From JAHZKN01 sp965250205 (GTDB lineage Bacteria; Pseudomonadota; Alphaproteobacteria; Rhizobiales; Hyphomicrobiaceae): a stretch of DNA of 64,000 bases. A program made the translations under genes and the position numbers. Where the stretch lies: the NCBI GenBank assembly GCA_965250205.1, contig CBDFNK010000013.1, positions 1-64,000 of the forward strand. Direction: 5' to 3'. Shown here one piece after another: positions 9,283 to 18,735 of this stretch (position 1 is the first letter of the stretch; the number at the start of each line of letters is the position of its first letter). A model generated the notes under the pieces. That model was not told the DNA's origin and did no database searches. It saw only the letters and a program-made list of their open reading frames with translations.

Positions 9283-10197
9283 TCACGCCACAAAACTTTT
9301 GATCGCCCGCTCAATTGCGGCGGCATCTATACCATAGTGGCTACGCAAGAATTGCTGGTCGCCGACGATGGAAGAATAAGTGCCTTGAAGGCCGAGGCGG
9401 ATCAGTCGGGCGGCTTTGCCATTTTCAGCACATACCTCAGCAACTCCTCCGCCAAGACCGCCGCTGATTTGGTTCTCTTCAACTGTAACCAGCGAGCCGA
9501 GATCTGCTGCAGCCAACACCTCCGCAGAATCAACAGGAGTAAGGGTGTGCATACTCACCACCCGTGCTGAAACACCTTGCTGGGCCATGTTATCGGCGGC
9601 ACTCAGCGCTTCAGACACGACTCCACCACAGGCAATAATCGCAACATCGCTTCCTTCACGTAGGCGTCGTGCTTTTCCCAGAACAAACGGAACGCCCAAA
9701 TTGCTTGTGTCGATGGGTACCGCTTTTTCGATGCGCAAATATCCCACTCCCGGAGTTTCGAGAAGACTTTGCACAGCGCAAACCGTTTCATACCGGTCTG
9801 AGGGTGCGACCACGGTGACACCGGGCAGCGCCCTCATAATTGATAAATCTTCAGTTGCATGATGCGACATACCCAGATTGCCATAGGTGAAGCCACCGCC
9901 AGTGCAGACAATATTAACGTTCGCATTGTGATAAGCGGCATCATTTCGAATCTGTTCAAGACAGCGCAGCGTTGGAAAATTACCAATTGAGTATGAAAAA
10001 ACTTTCCAACCTTCCAAGGCCATTCCGGTGCTCACACCGACCATGCTTTGTTCAGCCACGCCGACATTTAGAAATCGATCTGGAAATTTTTCGATAAAAT
10101 CGTCAAAAACACCAAACCCAAGGTCGGCACTGACCAAGATTACTCGATCATCCTCAGCAGCGATCTGAGTTAATGTTGTTACGAAACCATCTCTCAT
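9283..10197 (-). CDS. Transketolase, C-terminal subunit
   Basis: The 304-residue protein has the pyrimidine-binding and C-terminal domains of transketolase, the half that pairs with the TPP-binding subunit encoded just upstream. The conserved VSADLGFGVFDDF start, FLNVGVAEQSMVGVSTGMAL (with the catalytic Glu that activates TPP), TYGNLGMSHHATEDLSIMRA and the C-terminal VEENQISGGLGG region are all visible. Only 2 bp separate the two genes, so they are co-transcribed. Split transketolases inside polysaccharide loci may supply unusual sugar or ketose precursors. The exact substrate is unknown. Confidence 0.9.
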   Translation of the reverse strand: MRDGFVTTLTQIAAEDDRVILVSADLGFGVFDDFIEKFPDRFLNVGVAEQSMVGVSTGMALEGWKVFSYSIGNFPTLRCLEQIRNDAAYHNANVNIVCTGGGFTYGNLGMSHHATEDLSIMRALPGVTVVAPSDRYETVCAVQSLLETPGVGYLRIEKAVPIDTSNLGVPFVLGKARRLREGSDVAIIACGGVVSEALSAADNMAQQGVSARVVSMHTLTPVDSAEVLAAADLGSLVTVEENQISGGLGGGVAEVCAENGKAARLIRLGLQGTYSSIVGDQQFLRSHYGIDAAAIERAIKSFVA

Positions 10198-10199
10198 AA

Positions 10200-11081
10200 T
10201 TATGGCCGCACTTTTTCGAGTTCAGCAACAGCGGCTTCGTATTCCTCGCCCTTAGGCGTACGGTAATGCCACAGCACTGAGTTCTCCATAAAGGAGACGC
10301 CTTTCCCCTTAGTCGTATGGGCAATAACACATGTTGGTTTACCCGTTTCGAGGGGCACTTTTCTGAAGAGTTTTGTCAGCGCGTTGTGGTCATGTCCATC
10401 GACTTCTTCGACTGCCCAACCAAAGGCACGCAGTTTATCTGCTAACGGCTCTAACTCCAGGGTCTCCGCCACCGACTGCAAACTTTGCAGTTTATTATAA
10501 TCGATTATCGCAACCAAATTTTCAAGGCGCTGGTGTCCGGCAAACAGAAAGGCTTCCCAATTGCTTCCCTCATCCAACTCACCATCACTCAACAAGACAA
10601 ATGCTCGATAGGACTCCATGCGTTTCTTCGCAGAGAGTGCCATTCCCGTAGCTACTGACAAGCCATGACCCAAAGAACCTGTCGATAGCTCCACACCGTT
10701 GATATCCTTATGCGAGATGTGCCCTGAAAGCAGTGAGCCGTTAATGCCATAGCTTTTAAGGTTGTCCTCGGGAAAGAAACCAACTTCTGCCAATGCCACA
10801 TACAGAGCGCAGCCTGCATGTCCTTTACTTAAAATAAAGCGGTCCCGCGACGGGCTTTTAGGTTGCTGTGGGTCGAATTTCATTATTTCGCTATATAGAA
10901 CCGAAACAATATCAGTAATGGAGAAAATAGAACCAATATGCGACGAACCTGCGCGCTGAACCATTTCCAGTGCTTTTCTACGAATAGTCCAAGCCAACTG
11001 GGTTGACACCGGTCGCATACATGGTTTGATCATCAATCGAATACCACTTATTTTCAGCTGATAGATCTTCACTTCTGACAT
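10200..11081 (-). CDS. Transketolase, N-terminal (TPP-binding) subunit
   Basis: The 293-residue protein carries the thiamine-diphosphate/Mg2+ site: KGHAGCALYVALAEVGFF, TGSLGHGLSVATGMALS and the GDG-type motif LSDGELDEGSNWEAF followed by IIDYNKLQS. It is complete and matches the usual length of the split form. It needs the next gene for a full active site. The start at 11081 follows a GCAGGG ribosome site. Upstream lies about 950 bp without an intact gene, so the promoter of the pair should be there. Confidence 0.9.
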   Translation of the reverse strand: MSEVKIYQLKISGIRLMIKPCMRPVSTQLAWTIRRKALEMVQRAGSSHIGSIFSITDIVSVLYSEIMKFDPQQPKSPSRDRFILSKGHAGCALYVALAEVGFFPEDNLKSYGINGSLLSGHISHKDINGVELSTGSLGHGLSVATGMALSAKKRMESYRAFVLLSDGELDEGSNWEAFLFAGHQRLENLVAIIDYNKLQSLQSVAETLELEPLADKLRAFGWAVEEVDGHDHNALTKLFRKVPLETGKPTCVIAHTTKGKGVSFMENSVLWHYRTPKGEEYEAAVAELEKVRP

Positions 11082-12035
11082 AAAAAAACCCTGCCAAAAA
11101 CATTTACCAATGTGAACAGTTTACTTTAGTACGAATAGTTTACAATACTAAACTCCAATGCTTAAAGCTATTGACCATAGCATTTATTTCAAAGCTAAAA
11201 CCACTTCGTTTTGCTGCCACACGCTGAACAATTTGGGTGTTCAAAAGTCAAATTGATACCAGCCCATGACAGAATTTCTGTGGGCGAAGGGAAACTGAAT
11301 TTCCTAAATAGCAACAATGAGACTATCCAGTCTCCTCGTTATGTGTCACTTCGATGTATAGATTCGGGGACGGGTGAGCATATGTGACTGTACTGCCCTT
11401 TTCACTAACTGATGACGGTGTGTATCTACCCTGTGTTTTTGAAGTTTTTGCAATTCATAATTGCCCGACTCGATGCTGCACTAAAATACAGTTTTTTGTA
11501 AAAATTTTCCTGGATAGATTTAGAATGGTTTTATCCCAACGCACGCTATCTAGTTCTTGAACGGTATGCAGATACATGTCGATACGCGTTACATCAAAGC
11601 GAATGAAGTCTGGTTTCCCATGCTTGAGCGGGATCGTAGAGCGCGTCAAAAGAATGGCTGCACACTCTTGAATTGCATCGCAACGCACGATCCATGGTGA
11701 GCATTATCAATTCTACCGCCAGCGTCAAATTGAGCCAAAAAATGGTGTTGCCAGCAGCACGTTAGAACGTCGAGCCTTTTGTTATTTACAGTCAAGCTAT
11801 CTGCGCGACGCTCTGTCTCATGACACTCTATCCCACGATTGGCGATCAACTTATCTGCTCAAAGACATTTCCAACTTTTCGCAGGTTAATCTAGGCTACC
11901 TAACCTTATAATTGGTTTTTTTCTTTTAATACTTAAAAAATAGATGTAGGAGTGAACTCGAAGTGGCTCACTAAAAGTTTGGCATTGCCCTAACATTTTG
12001 GACGCGAGAAAAAACTCCACAGGTAAGCGGTAACG
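11082..12035. other. Intergenic region without an intact gene
   Basis: A/T-rich, about 950 bp. It holds repeat A copy 2 at 11762-11893. A minus-strand open frame of 77 codons (11455-11688, with KPDFIRFDVTRIDMYLH) could be the end of a lost gene, but I recognise no family. Nothing else is supported. Confidence 0.5.
11762..11893 (-). repeat. Dispersed repeat family A, copy 2
   Basis: Reverse orientation, matching copy 1 over its length (CTATCTGCGCGACGCTCTGT, then TCAACTTATCTGCTCAAAG). The outer left arm is decayed (GAACGTCGAGC), so the hairpin is weaker than in copy 1. Confidence 0.87.
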
Positions 12036-13197
12036 ATGTCATCTGAAACATGGCCCTTTTACAGCGAAGACGAACTTCTTGCCGTTGAGAACGTTTTGCG
12101 CAGCGGCAAGGTAAATCAATGGTCCGGCAATAAGGTTAAGGCTTTTGAAAGACATCTTGAAGCGAACTTCAAGAATGCCCACGCAATTGCTGTAATAAAC
12201 GGCACTGTTGCACTCGAATTAGCGCTTCGCGCGTTGGAAATTAGCCCAGGCGACGAGGTCATTGTAACATCAAGAAGTTTTGTTGCTTCTGCTTCTTGCG
12301 TAAGTTTGGTCGGCGCCAAACCTGTGTTTTCAGATGTTGATATAAATTCTCAAAACATCACAGCACAAACAATTGCACCACTCATTACTCCAAAAACTAG
12401 AGCGATCATACCGGTACACTTAGCTGGTTGGCCCTGTAACATGTCAGAAATCATGAAATTGGCCGAGAAGCACCATCTCTTCGTAATTGAGGACTGCGCC
12501 CAAGCCATTGGTGCAAAAATTGGCGATCAACCCGTAGGGTCGTTTGGAGACGCCGCAGCATTTTCATTTTGCCAAGATAAAATCATTTCAACTGGCGGTG
12601 AAGGTGGGATGGTTATTTTCAAAGATGGTCAAACTTACGAATTCGCACGTACCTATAGAGACCATGGCAAAGATCTTTCTAAAATCATGGAACATGTAAA
12701 TGCCAATTCTTTTGCATACGTACATGATGCCATAGGTTCAAATTATCGAATGACTGAATTACAGGCGGCGATTGGTATCATTCAACTGTCAAAGCTTGAT
12801 AAATGGATTTCACTACGACAAAAAAAATGCAGAGATTTGGAAAACTGCTCTCGAGCAGTTACCGTGCGTTAGAATTCCGTCACCACCACCCAATATACAC
12901 CATGCATTCTATAGACTTTATATTTTTTTAGTTGAAGAGGAGATGCGCCCTGGAACCACTCGGGAAGATGTTCTGTCTGCTTTAAATGAAAACGGAATTC
13001 GTTCATTTACTGGGTCGTGCCCTGAAGTTTATCTTGAAAAGGTATTCTCAGATCTTAAGGTTGAACGCAAACCTACCGCTATTGAACTTGGAAAATCTAG
13101 TTTAGCCTTTGAAGTTCATCCAACTCTGGATGCAATAAAGTTGAAAAGTAGAGCTGCAAAAGCTGCGGAAATATTAGCCGGGTTTCAAGCAACCTAA
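12036..13197 (+). pseudogene. DegT/DnrJ/EryC1 sugar aminotransferase, one frameshift
   Basis: The intact family transfers an amino group to a keto-sugar nucleotide using PLP. The first 266 residues or so are normal (NGTVALELALRALEISPGDE, IPVHLAGWPC, VIEDCAQAIGAK, and the PLP-lysine region AFSFCQDKIISTGGEGG). At 12819-12827 a run of eight A follows C. One A fewer would join RQK to NAEIWKTALEQLP in the second frame, which runs normally to LAGFQAT at 13194. Only this one defect was seen, so it could also be a read error or a phase-variable tract. Confidence 0.85.
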
Positions 13198-13203
13198 AAT
13201 AAC

Positions 13204-13335
13204 CTAGAGCAACCTGCCAAAAGTTGGGTTCGACTTTGAGCAGATAAGTTTGAATCGCCAATCATGGGATGGAGCCATGAGATAGAGCGTCGAGCAAATA
13301 GCTTAACTGTGCACAACAAAAGGCGCGACGCTCTA
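13204..13335 (+). repeat. Dispersed repeat family A, copy 3
   Basis: Forward orientation. It begins CTAGAGCAACCTGCC seven bases after the DegT pseudogene stop and ends with GGCGCGACGCTCTA. The 3' hairpin arms are GAGCGTCGAGC and GGCGCGACGCTC with one mismatch. It sits between two converging genes. Confidence 0.88.
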
Positions 13336-13457
13336 TCTCTACTGTCCCTCTACCCGACACGGACTCTAACTGTCTCTACGCTTTCGAGGGACTTGAATGA
13401 CGGTGTCTTCCTCTTTATTCGGTTTGAGATGATTGATATCTTCAATGCAGGCTTCAG

Positions 13458-14603
13458 TTAAGTGGCGAGGGTAAGAGCTACTTTGAGACTGGAAATGATG
13501 TGGTCCTGATCGTCTCTCTTTAGGTAAGGGTGCATGGGTAGGCTCAGAACTTCGCGGGTGAGGTCTGTTGCGCTGCTAACGCCATTTTCGGCCACAGGGC
13601 AGCTCGCATAGGCTTTTTGATGATGAAGCGGGCGCGGATAATAAACCTGCGAGGGTACACCGTTCGCTTTGAGATGGTCGATTGCAACCGCGCGCTGATT
13701 GGCCTTGATCTTCAGCGTATACTGCGCCCAAACGGATATCAGGCCATCGGCAACGCGCGGGGTAACCACGATCTCATGGAGTCCGTTGTTATAAATGTCG
13801 GCAACCTTGTTCCGCAATTCAATTTCTTCAGAAAAAATCTTCAGTTTTTCGATCAATACTGCCGCCTGAAGCGTATCCAGCCGACCATTTATTCCAACGC
13901 GAGCGACGTCATATTTTTCTGCACCTTTTCCGTGCAGGCGGATCGAACGGAGAACTTCTGCCAGTTCGTCATCGTCGGTGAAAATCGCACCGCCATCGCC
14001 ATAGCAGCCAAGTGGTTTGGCAGGAAAAAAACTGGTCGCTGTTGCCAGTCCCAATTGACCAACTCTGCGAGTGTGGTACGTCGCACCAAAACTTTGCGCT
14101 GCATCCGCAACAACAAACAAGCCTTCAGCGTCAGCAATCGGTTGAAGTGCGTCATAGTCCGCCGGTTGTCCGAAAAGGTCGACGGCGATCAGGGCGCGTG
14201 GCGCGAGCCCGCTCTGTTTGGCAGCAATTATGGCCGATGTGAATGAGGCGGGGTCGATATTGAAGCTATCACGGTCAACATCAGCAAATACAGGCGTTGC
14301 GCCGAGCAAAGCAACCACTTCAGGTGTTGCCGTGTAGGTAAAGGCCGGGCAAATGACCGCATCACCTGGACCAATTCGTTTGGCCATCAACACCATCAGC
14401 AACGCATCGGTGCCACTGGAGCAACTGACAGCGTGCTTAACATCACAGAATTTGGCAAGTCGGGTTTCCAGCTCTCCGACTTCCGGACCCATGATGTAGC
14501 GGCCATGGTTGAGTACCTGTTGCAGCGCTGCATCCAAGGCTGGGCGAATGCGATCCTGCTGCGCCTGTAAGTCAACGAAAGCTATGGGAGGTCTCTCTGC
14601 CAT
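13458..14603 (-). CDS. wbpE: WbpE-like UDP-3-keto-sugar aminotransferase (DegT family)
   Basis: The 381-residue PLP enzyme probably aminates C3 of the 3-keto UDP-GlcNAc uronate made by the WbpB-like enzyme encoded two genes upstream. Seen: FVDLQAQQDRIRPALDAALQ, VSCSSGTDALLMVL (phosphate-binding), DAAQSFGATYH and the PLP-lysine segment SFFPAKPLGCYGDGGAIF. Length and motifs fit WbpE/WlbC. The gene follows the wbpD-like gene with a 6-bp gap. A DegT relative upstream (12036-13197) is broken, so this is the working one. Confidence 0.88.
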   Translation of the reverse strand: MAERPPIAFVDLQAQQDRIRPALDAALQQVLNHGRYIMGPEVGELETRLAKFCDVKHAVSCSSGTDALLMVLMAKRIGPGDAVICPAFTYTATPEVVALLGATPVFADVDRDSFNIDPASFTSAIIAAKQSGLAPRALIAVDLFGQPADYDALQPIADAEGLFVVADAAQSFGATYHTRRVGQLGLATATSFFPAKPLGCYGDGGAIFTDDDELAEVLRSIRLHGKGAEKYDVARVGINGRLDTLQAAVLIEKLKIFSEEIELRNKVADIYNNGLHEIVVTPRVADGLISVWAQYTLKIKANQRAVAIDHLKANGVPSQVYYPRPLHHQKAYASCPVAENGVSSATDLTREVLSLPMHPYLKRDDQDHIISSLKVALTLAT

Positions 14604-14609
14604 GCCCTG

Positions 14610-15209
14610 CTATACCTGCTTCAACTCAAGACGGCCATTGCCGATTTGCCTATACGCACTGCCATCGATCGGACAAATCAAATCGGGGCCGAGGCGGGCA
14701 CCGGCTTTGCTCATCCAACCAATCCGTTTGGCCGGCACACCGGCCATAACAGCAAAGGCTGGCACATCATTTGTCACGACTGCACCTGCTGCAATAAAGC
14801 AGAATTCACCGAGATCGTGTCCGCAGACTATTGTCGCATTGGCGCCAATAGTGGCACCTCGTTTGACCAGGGTCTTTCGGAACTCATCCTTGCGTTCAAT
14901 TTCGGCACGTGGGTTATTCACGTTCGTGAAAACACAGCTTGGCCCGCAAAAAACCCCAGCTTCTAATTCCACACCATTATAAAGGCTGACGTTATTTTGA
15001 ATTTTGCACTGGTCACCAACCTTTACTGCAGGACCGATCACCACATTCTGCCCAATCGAACAATTTTTTCCGATATCACAGTCCTTGAGAATATGGGAAA
15101 AATGCCAAATCTTGGTTCCCGCACCAATTCGGCACGGCTCATCAACATAGGCACTTTCATGGACCATCACGTCAGTGTACGTGGTCGCGTTGTCAGACTG
15201 GCCAGCCAT
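14610..15209 (-). CDS. wbpD: WbpD-like UDP-3-amino-sugar N-acetyltransferase
   Basis: The 199-residue left-handed beta-helix acetyltransferase probably acetylates the new 3-amino group with acetyl-CoA. Imperfect hexapeptide repeats run from VHESAYVDEPCRIGAGTKIW through IGQNVVIGPAVKVGDQCKIQ to CFIAAGAVVTNDVPAFAVMA, followed by a GVPAKRIGWMS end typical of the family. The start overlaps the end of the wbpB-like gene by 17 bp, which suggests translational coupling. Confidence 0.88.
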   Translation of the reverse strand: MAGQSDNATTYTDVMVHESAYVDEPCRIGAGTKIWHFSHILKDCDIGKNCSIGQNVVIGPAVKVGDQCKIQNNVSLYNGVELEAGVFCGPSCVFTNVNNPRAEIERKDEFRKTLVKRGATIGANATIVCGHDLGEFCFIAAGAVVTNDVPAFAVMAGVPAKRIGWMSKAGARLGPDLICPIDGSAYRQIGNGRLELKQV

Positions 15210-16194
15210 TCTCGTACCTACCCTTGCTATTGATGACCTTTTCCAGAAACGCGTGTTGCTGACCCTTGTTGAGTTCTATCGGTGCTGTGCGGATATGCGA
15301 AACGGTTTCGATTGAGGGTCGCACATCATCCAGTGGGAAGCCGTTGCCCTTAATGATTTGCTCATAGGACAGCGTGTGCAGGTCCGTGAAGCCGTCCGAG
15401 AATTCAATTTCCTTACTGTCCACCGTGATCGACCGAAAAGTTTTTTGTTGGGTAGCCTCAGCATTGGGCACGTCATTGACGTTGATAGACAGGAACCAGC
15501 GCACACGCGCACGCTGATACTCCAGATATCCCGACGCGCAATCCATGGAACGATGATGCACGACGTTAGTCTTCAATGGGCCAAATACAAACCCAAGCAT
15601 ATCAAAGAAGTGCACCCCAATGTTTGTCGCAATGCCACCGGACTTTGACTCGTTTCCCTTCCAGGACACATAGTACCAGCGACCGCGAGAGGTGATATAG
15701 GTCAGATCAACTTCATGGATACGACCTGACGTGTCAGACTCAATTTCCTTTCTGAGTGCCAAGATCGCAGGGTGCAGCCTGAGCTGCAAAATCGTGTTGA
15801 CCTTGCGTCCTGTTTCGAGTTCCAGCGCCGCCAAACCATCAATATTCCACGGATTGAGAACCAAAGGCTTTTCACAAATCGCATCTGCACCCGTCCTGAG
15901 TGCGAAGCGAACATGGGCGTCATGCAGATAATTCGGAGAGCAAATAGCCACGAAATCAATTTTTTTGCCCTGACGACGACAACGATCAACATACCGGTCA
16001 AAACGCTCGAATTCGGTAAAGAAACGGACATTAGAAAAATAGCTGTCCAACACACCAACGGAGTCTGAGACATCTAACGCCGTGCGGACGACACCACCAT
16101 TTTCCTTGATTGCTCTCATGTGACGTGGAGCTATATAACCAGCAGCTCCAATTAGTGCGAAGCTTGGACTTTCGCCACTGACTTCATTGTTCAT
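15193..16194 (-). CDS. wbpB: WbpB-like UDP-GlcNAc uronate 3-dehydrogenase (Gfo/Idh/MocA)
   Basis: The 333-residue oxidoreductase has an N-terminal Rossmann fold (FALIGAAGYIAPRHMRAIKE) and the family EKP motif (GADAICEKPLVLNPWNID). A GIATNIGVHFFDMLGFVFGP segment carries the likely catalytic His/Asp. Together with the next two genes it forms the WbpB-WbpD-WbpE set that makes UDP-2,3-diacetamido-2,3-dideoxyglucuronic acid. The first enzyme of that route (WbpA, UDP-GlcNAc 6-dehydrogenase) is not in the window. Confidence 0.87.
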   Translation of the reverse strand: MNNEVSGESPSFALIGAAGYIAPRHMRAIKENGGVVRTALDVSDSVGVLDSYFSNVRFFTEFERFDRYVDRCRRQGKKIDFVAICSPNYLHDAHVRFALRTGADAICEKPLVLNPWNIDGLAALELETGRKVNTILQLRLHPAILALRKEIESDTSGRIHEVDLTYITSRGRWYYVSWKGNESKSGGIATNIGVHFFDMLGFVFGPLKTNVVHHRSMDCASGYLEYQRARVRWFLSINVNDVPNAEATQQKTFRSITVDSKEIEFSDGFTDLHTLSYEQIIKGNGFPLDDVRPSIETVSHIRTAPIELNKGQQHAFLEKVINSKGRYENGWPV

Positions 16195-16434
16195 TCATAA
16201 CGCTCCATAGGACACCTAATTTGACTTTGTGGTGGAGGAATTTTAAAATCTAAATTTATGAACTCAGACTATTTCTAAAGCATCGGCTCAATTCAATAGT
16301 ACCTTCTGGACATACACCTAATATAGTTGTGGTTTTTCTTCCAGGGTTATTTGTGCTGCACGGCTTGGGTATTAGTATAGCCCATCGTCTGTTTCTACAG
16401 CCAGAAAAACACTTTTGATATGGCAGATGTTACT

Positions 16435-16552
16435 CTAGATCAACCTGCGAAAAGTTGGGTTAGACTTTGAGCAGATAAGTTGATCACCAATCATGGGGAT
16501 AGAGCGCTGAGCAAACAGCTTCGCTGGTATGAAAAAAGGCGCGACGAGCTAG
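16435..16552 (+). repeat. Dispersed repeat family A, copy 4
   Basis: Forward orientation, starting CTAGATCAACCTGCGAAAAG. The central part is shortened and the 3' hairpin is damaged (GGCGCGACGAGCTAG). The right end overlaps the stop codon of the minus-strand capD-like gene (TAG at 16549-16551), so the element supplies the end of that gene. Confidence 0.85.
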
Positions 16553-18519
16553 TGTCGCGTTGTTGGTAAACGAACAACGGTATCTGTTACAGGTTCGGGC
16601 AAAAGGTGGTCAATATCGACAATTTTAGCTTCGGGAATAAGCTCAGACAAAAGTTGCACAGCTTGTATTGAATCCCCTGAGGCAACGACGTCATTCACCG
16701 CGGCAAGAAATTCTTGGATCTTGCCTTCGCTCACAATCGGTGGTGTTGCGATCAAGATTCCCTTTCCTTTTGATCCAACGAGCTGCTCGTCCTTGCTAAA
16801 CAATTCTTCGTATAGTTTTTCACCCGCGCGTAAACCCGAGTAGACAATTTCAATATCAACACCAGGTCGCAAACCGCTCAATGTGATCATCTTCTTGGCA
16901 AGGCTCACAATTTTAATGGGTTCACCCATATCGAGAACATGGACTTGACCCCTGCTGTCATCGCTGTTCACTGCGAGATTGGCCGCCTGCAGAACCAACT
17001 GCGAGGCCTCGGGGATGGTCATAAAATACCGTGTTATGTCCTGGTGTGTCACCGTCACCGGACCACCAGCTTGAATTTGCTTTTTGAAATGCGGGACAAC
17101 AGATCCCGTTGATCCGAGCACATTGCCAAATCTTACGATAACGCAACGGGTATCTGAATTGAGGTCATTTGTCTGGCAGTAGAGCTCGGCTGCCCTCTTG
17201 CTCGCTCCCATGACACTTGTTGGATTAACGGCCTTGTCAGTTGAGATCATAACCATCGCACGTGCCTGACAACCTATTGCAGCATCAATAACATTGCGGC
17301 TACCAAGAACGTTAGTATGCAGCCCTTCAACGGGTTGATTTTGTACAATGGGAACGTGCTTTAAAGCAGCGGCATGAAATACGATCTCCGGTCTAATTTG
17401 ATTGAAGATACGCGCAACAGCTTCGCCTTGACGAACGTTGCACAGAAGTGAGGTGACTTTGGTCGGCATATCTTCTGTGGCGGTGCGCATTTCCTTATCA
17501 ATATTATAAAGATTGAACTCACATGCATCGAGCAACGCCAGAGTGCTCGGCTTGAAAGCTATAATCTCACGACACAGCTGCGAACCAATTGATCCTCCAG
17601 CTCCGGTGACGACCACGGTCCGGCCCTGCAGAAGGCGATCAAGACCCTTTGTATCCAACATCACCGAAGGACGCGCTAATAGATCCTCGATTTTAACAGC
17701 GCGCGGTTCCAAGCCCGCACGGTCAACGGAATCCGGAGTGTCAAAACTGGGCAACTGCTTAAGTTCAATGCCGTGCTCGGCACCCAAATCAATGAGTTGA
17801 TCGACCAATGCCCGTGGCAACTCGCTGATGGGCTTGGTCAACACAAAAGCTGAAATGGGTGTGCCTTCTGCGTTATGTTCAGCGATCATTTCGACAAGTG
17901 CAGTGTTGTCTGTGAAAATTTTGACGTCACGAATCTTGAGACCTGATCGCCGACCGCTATCATCAAAAACGGCCAATACTTGGTAGGTCATGTCGCGCCG
18001 TTCATTCACGGCACGAATGAAGAGATCCGCCCCATCCCCACTACCAATGAGCACAACAGGCTGTAAAGCGCCCCGGGTGCTCAGTCGCAGCTCACGACGA
18101 TTGCGCCATAAACGATAGCCAATGCGTGACGCGCCCAGAAAAAATATCAATAACACACACGAAATAATTGGAGCCGTCCGTGGAATCGATACAAGTCGAT
18201 CAACCATGAACATGCCGACCGAAAATACCAGCGTCGTCAACACGCCGGTTTTAACGATTGCAATCATGTCGGGAACAGATGCGTAGCGCCATAACCCGCG
18301 ATTCAATCCCATCACGCGCGAGATCAAAATTGCTAGCACGATAAAAAAGATGCACTGAACCCAGAACGAGCTGGTCATGAATATTGGAAAGGCATCATCA
18401 CCAAGGCGCAAGAAAAATGCCCCGACATAGGCAATCCCCGCCGCCAGCGCATCATGAACAGCTGTGGCCAACTGCACCTTCGTGGCTTTAGGAATAATGT
18501 TACTCTTCCAAATTGGCAA
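16549..18519 (-). CDS. capD: CapD/WbpM/FlaA1-type UDP-sugar 4,6-dehydratase, membrane form
   Basis: The 656-residue protein has four hydrophobic N-terminal segments. A first nucleotide-binding domain follows (VLIGSGDGADLFIRAV), then the catalytic SDR domain (VVVTGAGGSIGSQLCREI, TDKAVNPTSVMGASKRAAEL). The catalytic Tyr of YxxxK is replaced by Met (MGASK), as is usual in WbpM/FlaA1-type enzymes. These convert UDP-GlcNAc to a 4-keto-6-deoxy sugar, the start of QuiNAc, FucNAc or bacillosamine routes. The product may be the first sugar loaded by the transferase encoded next (18736-19317). The stop lies in repeat A copy 4. Confidence 0.9.
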   Translation of the reverse strand: MPIWKSNIIPKATKVQLATAVHDALAAGIAYVGAFFLRLGDDAFPIFMTSSFWVQCIFFIVLAILISRVMGLNRGLWRYASVPDMIAIVKTGVLTTLVFSVGMFMVDRLVSIPRTAPIISCVLLIFFLGASRIGYRLWRNRRELRLSTRGALQPVVLIGSGDGADLFIRAVNERRDMTYQVLAVFDDSGRRSGLKIRDVKIFTDNTALVEMIAEHNAEGTPISAFVLTKPISELPRALVDQLIDLGAEHGIELKQLPSFDTPDSVDRAGLEPRAVKIEDLLARPSVMLDTKGLDRLLQGRTVVVTGAGGSIGSQLCREIIAFKPSTLALLDACEFNLYNIDKEMRTATEDMPTKVTSLLCNVRQGEAVARIFNQIRPEIVFHAAALKHVPIVQNQPVEGLHTNVLGSRNVIDAAIGCQARAMVMISTDKAVNPTSVMGASKRAAELYCQTNDLNSDTRCVIVRFGNVLGSTGSVVPHFKKQIQAGGPVTVTHQDITRYFMTIPEASQLVLQAANLAVNSDDSRGQVHVLDMGEPIKIVSLAKKMITLSGLRPGVDIEIVYSGLRAGEKLYEELFSKDEQLVGSKGKGILIATPPIVSEGKIQEFLAAVNDVVASGDSIQAVQLLSELIPEAKIVDIDHLLPEPVTDTVVRLPTTRH

Positions 18520-18735
18520 AGTGACGACTCGCTCTGTGCAACCAAGTACCTGAAATGTGCAAGGATACTAATCGAGTGTTTGAGCGCTACGAGAGCAATT
18601 TCGCCCTACCAGCTGGGGCACGTCCTTGCTACGGCCCTTGATATCAATACTACCAATTTTTAGGTTAGGACGACAATCGTCTTTTCATGCCCGTCACTGA
18701 GGCAATTTCGCCATTTCGCCGGACCAAACTCGAGG
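18520..18735. other. Short intergenic gap
   Basis: About 215 bp between two genes on the same strand. I see no gene, repeat copy or clear terminator in it. Confidence 0.4.

Noticed and set aside
9416..9862. Plus-strand open frame of 148 codons
   Set aside because: It lies opposite the transketolase C-terminal subunit and has no family motif; a shadow of the real gene.
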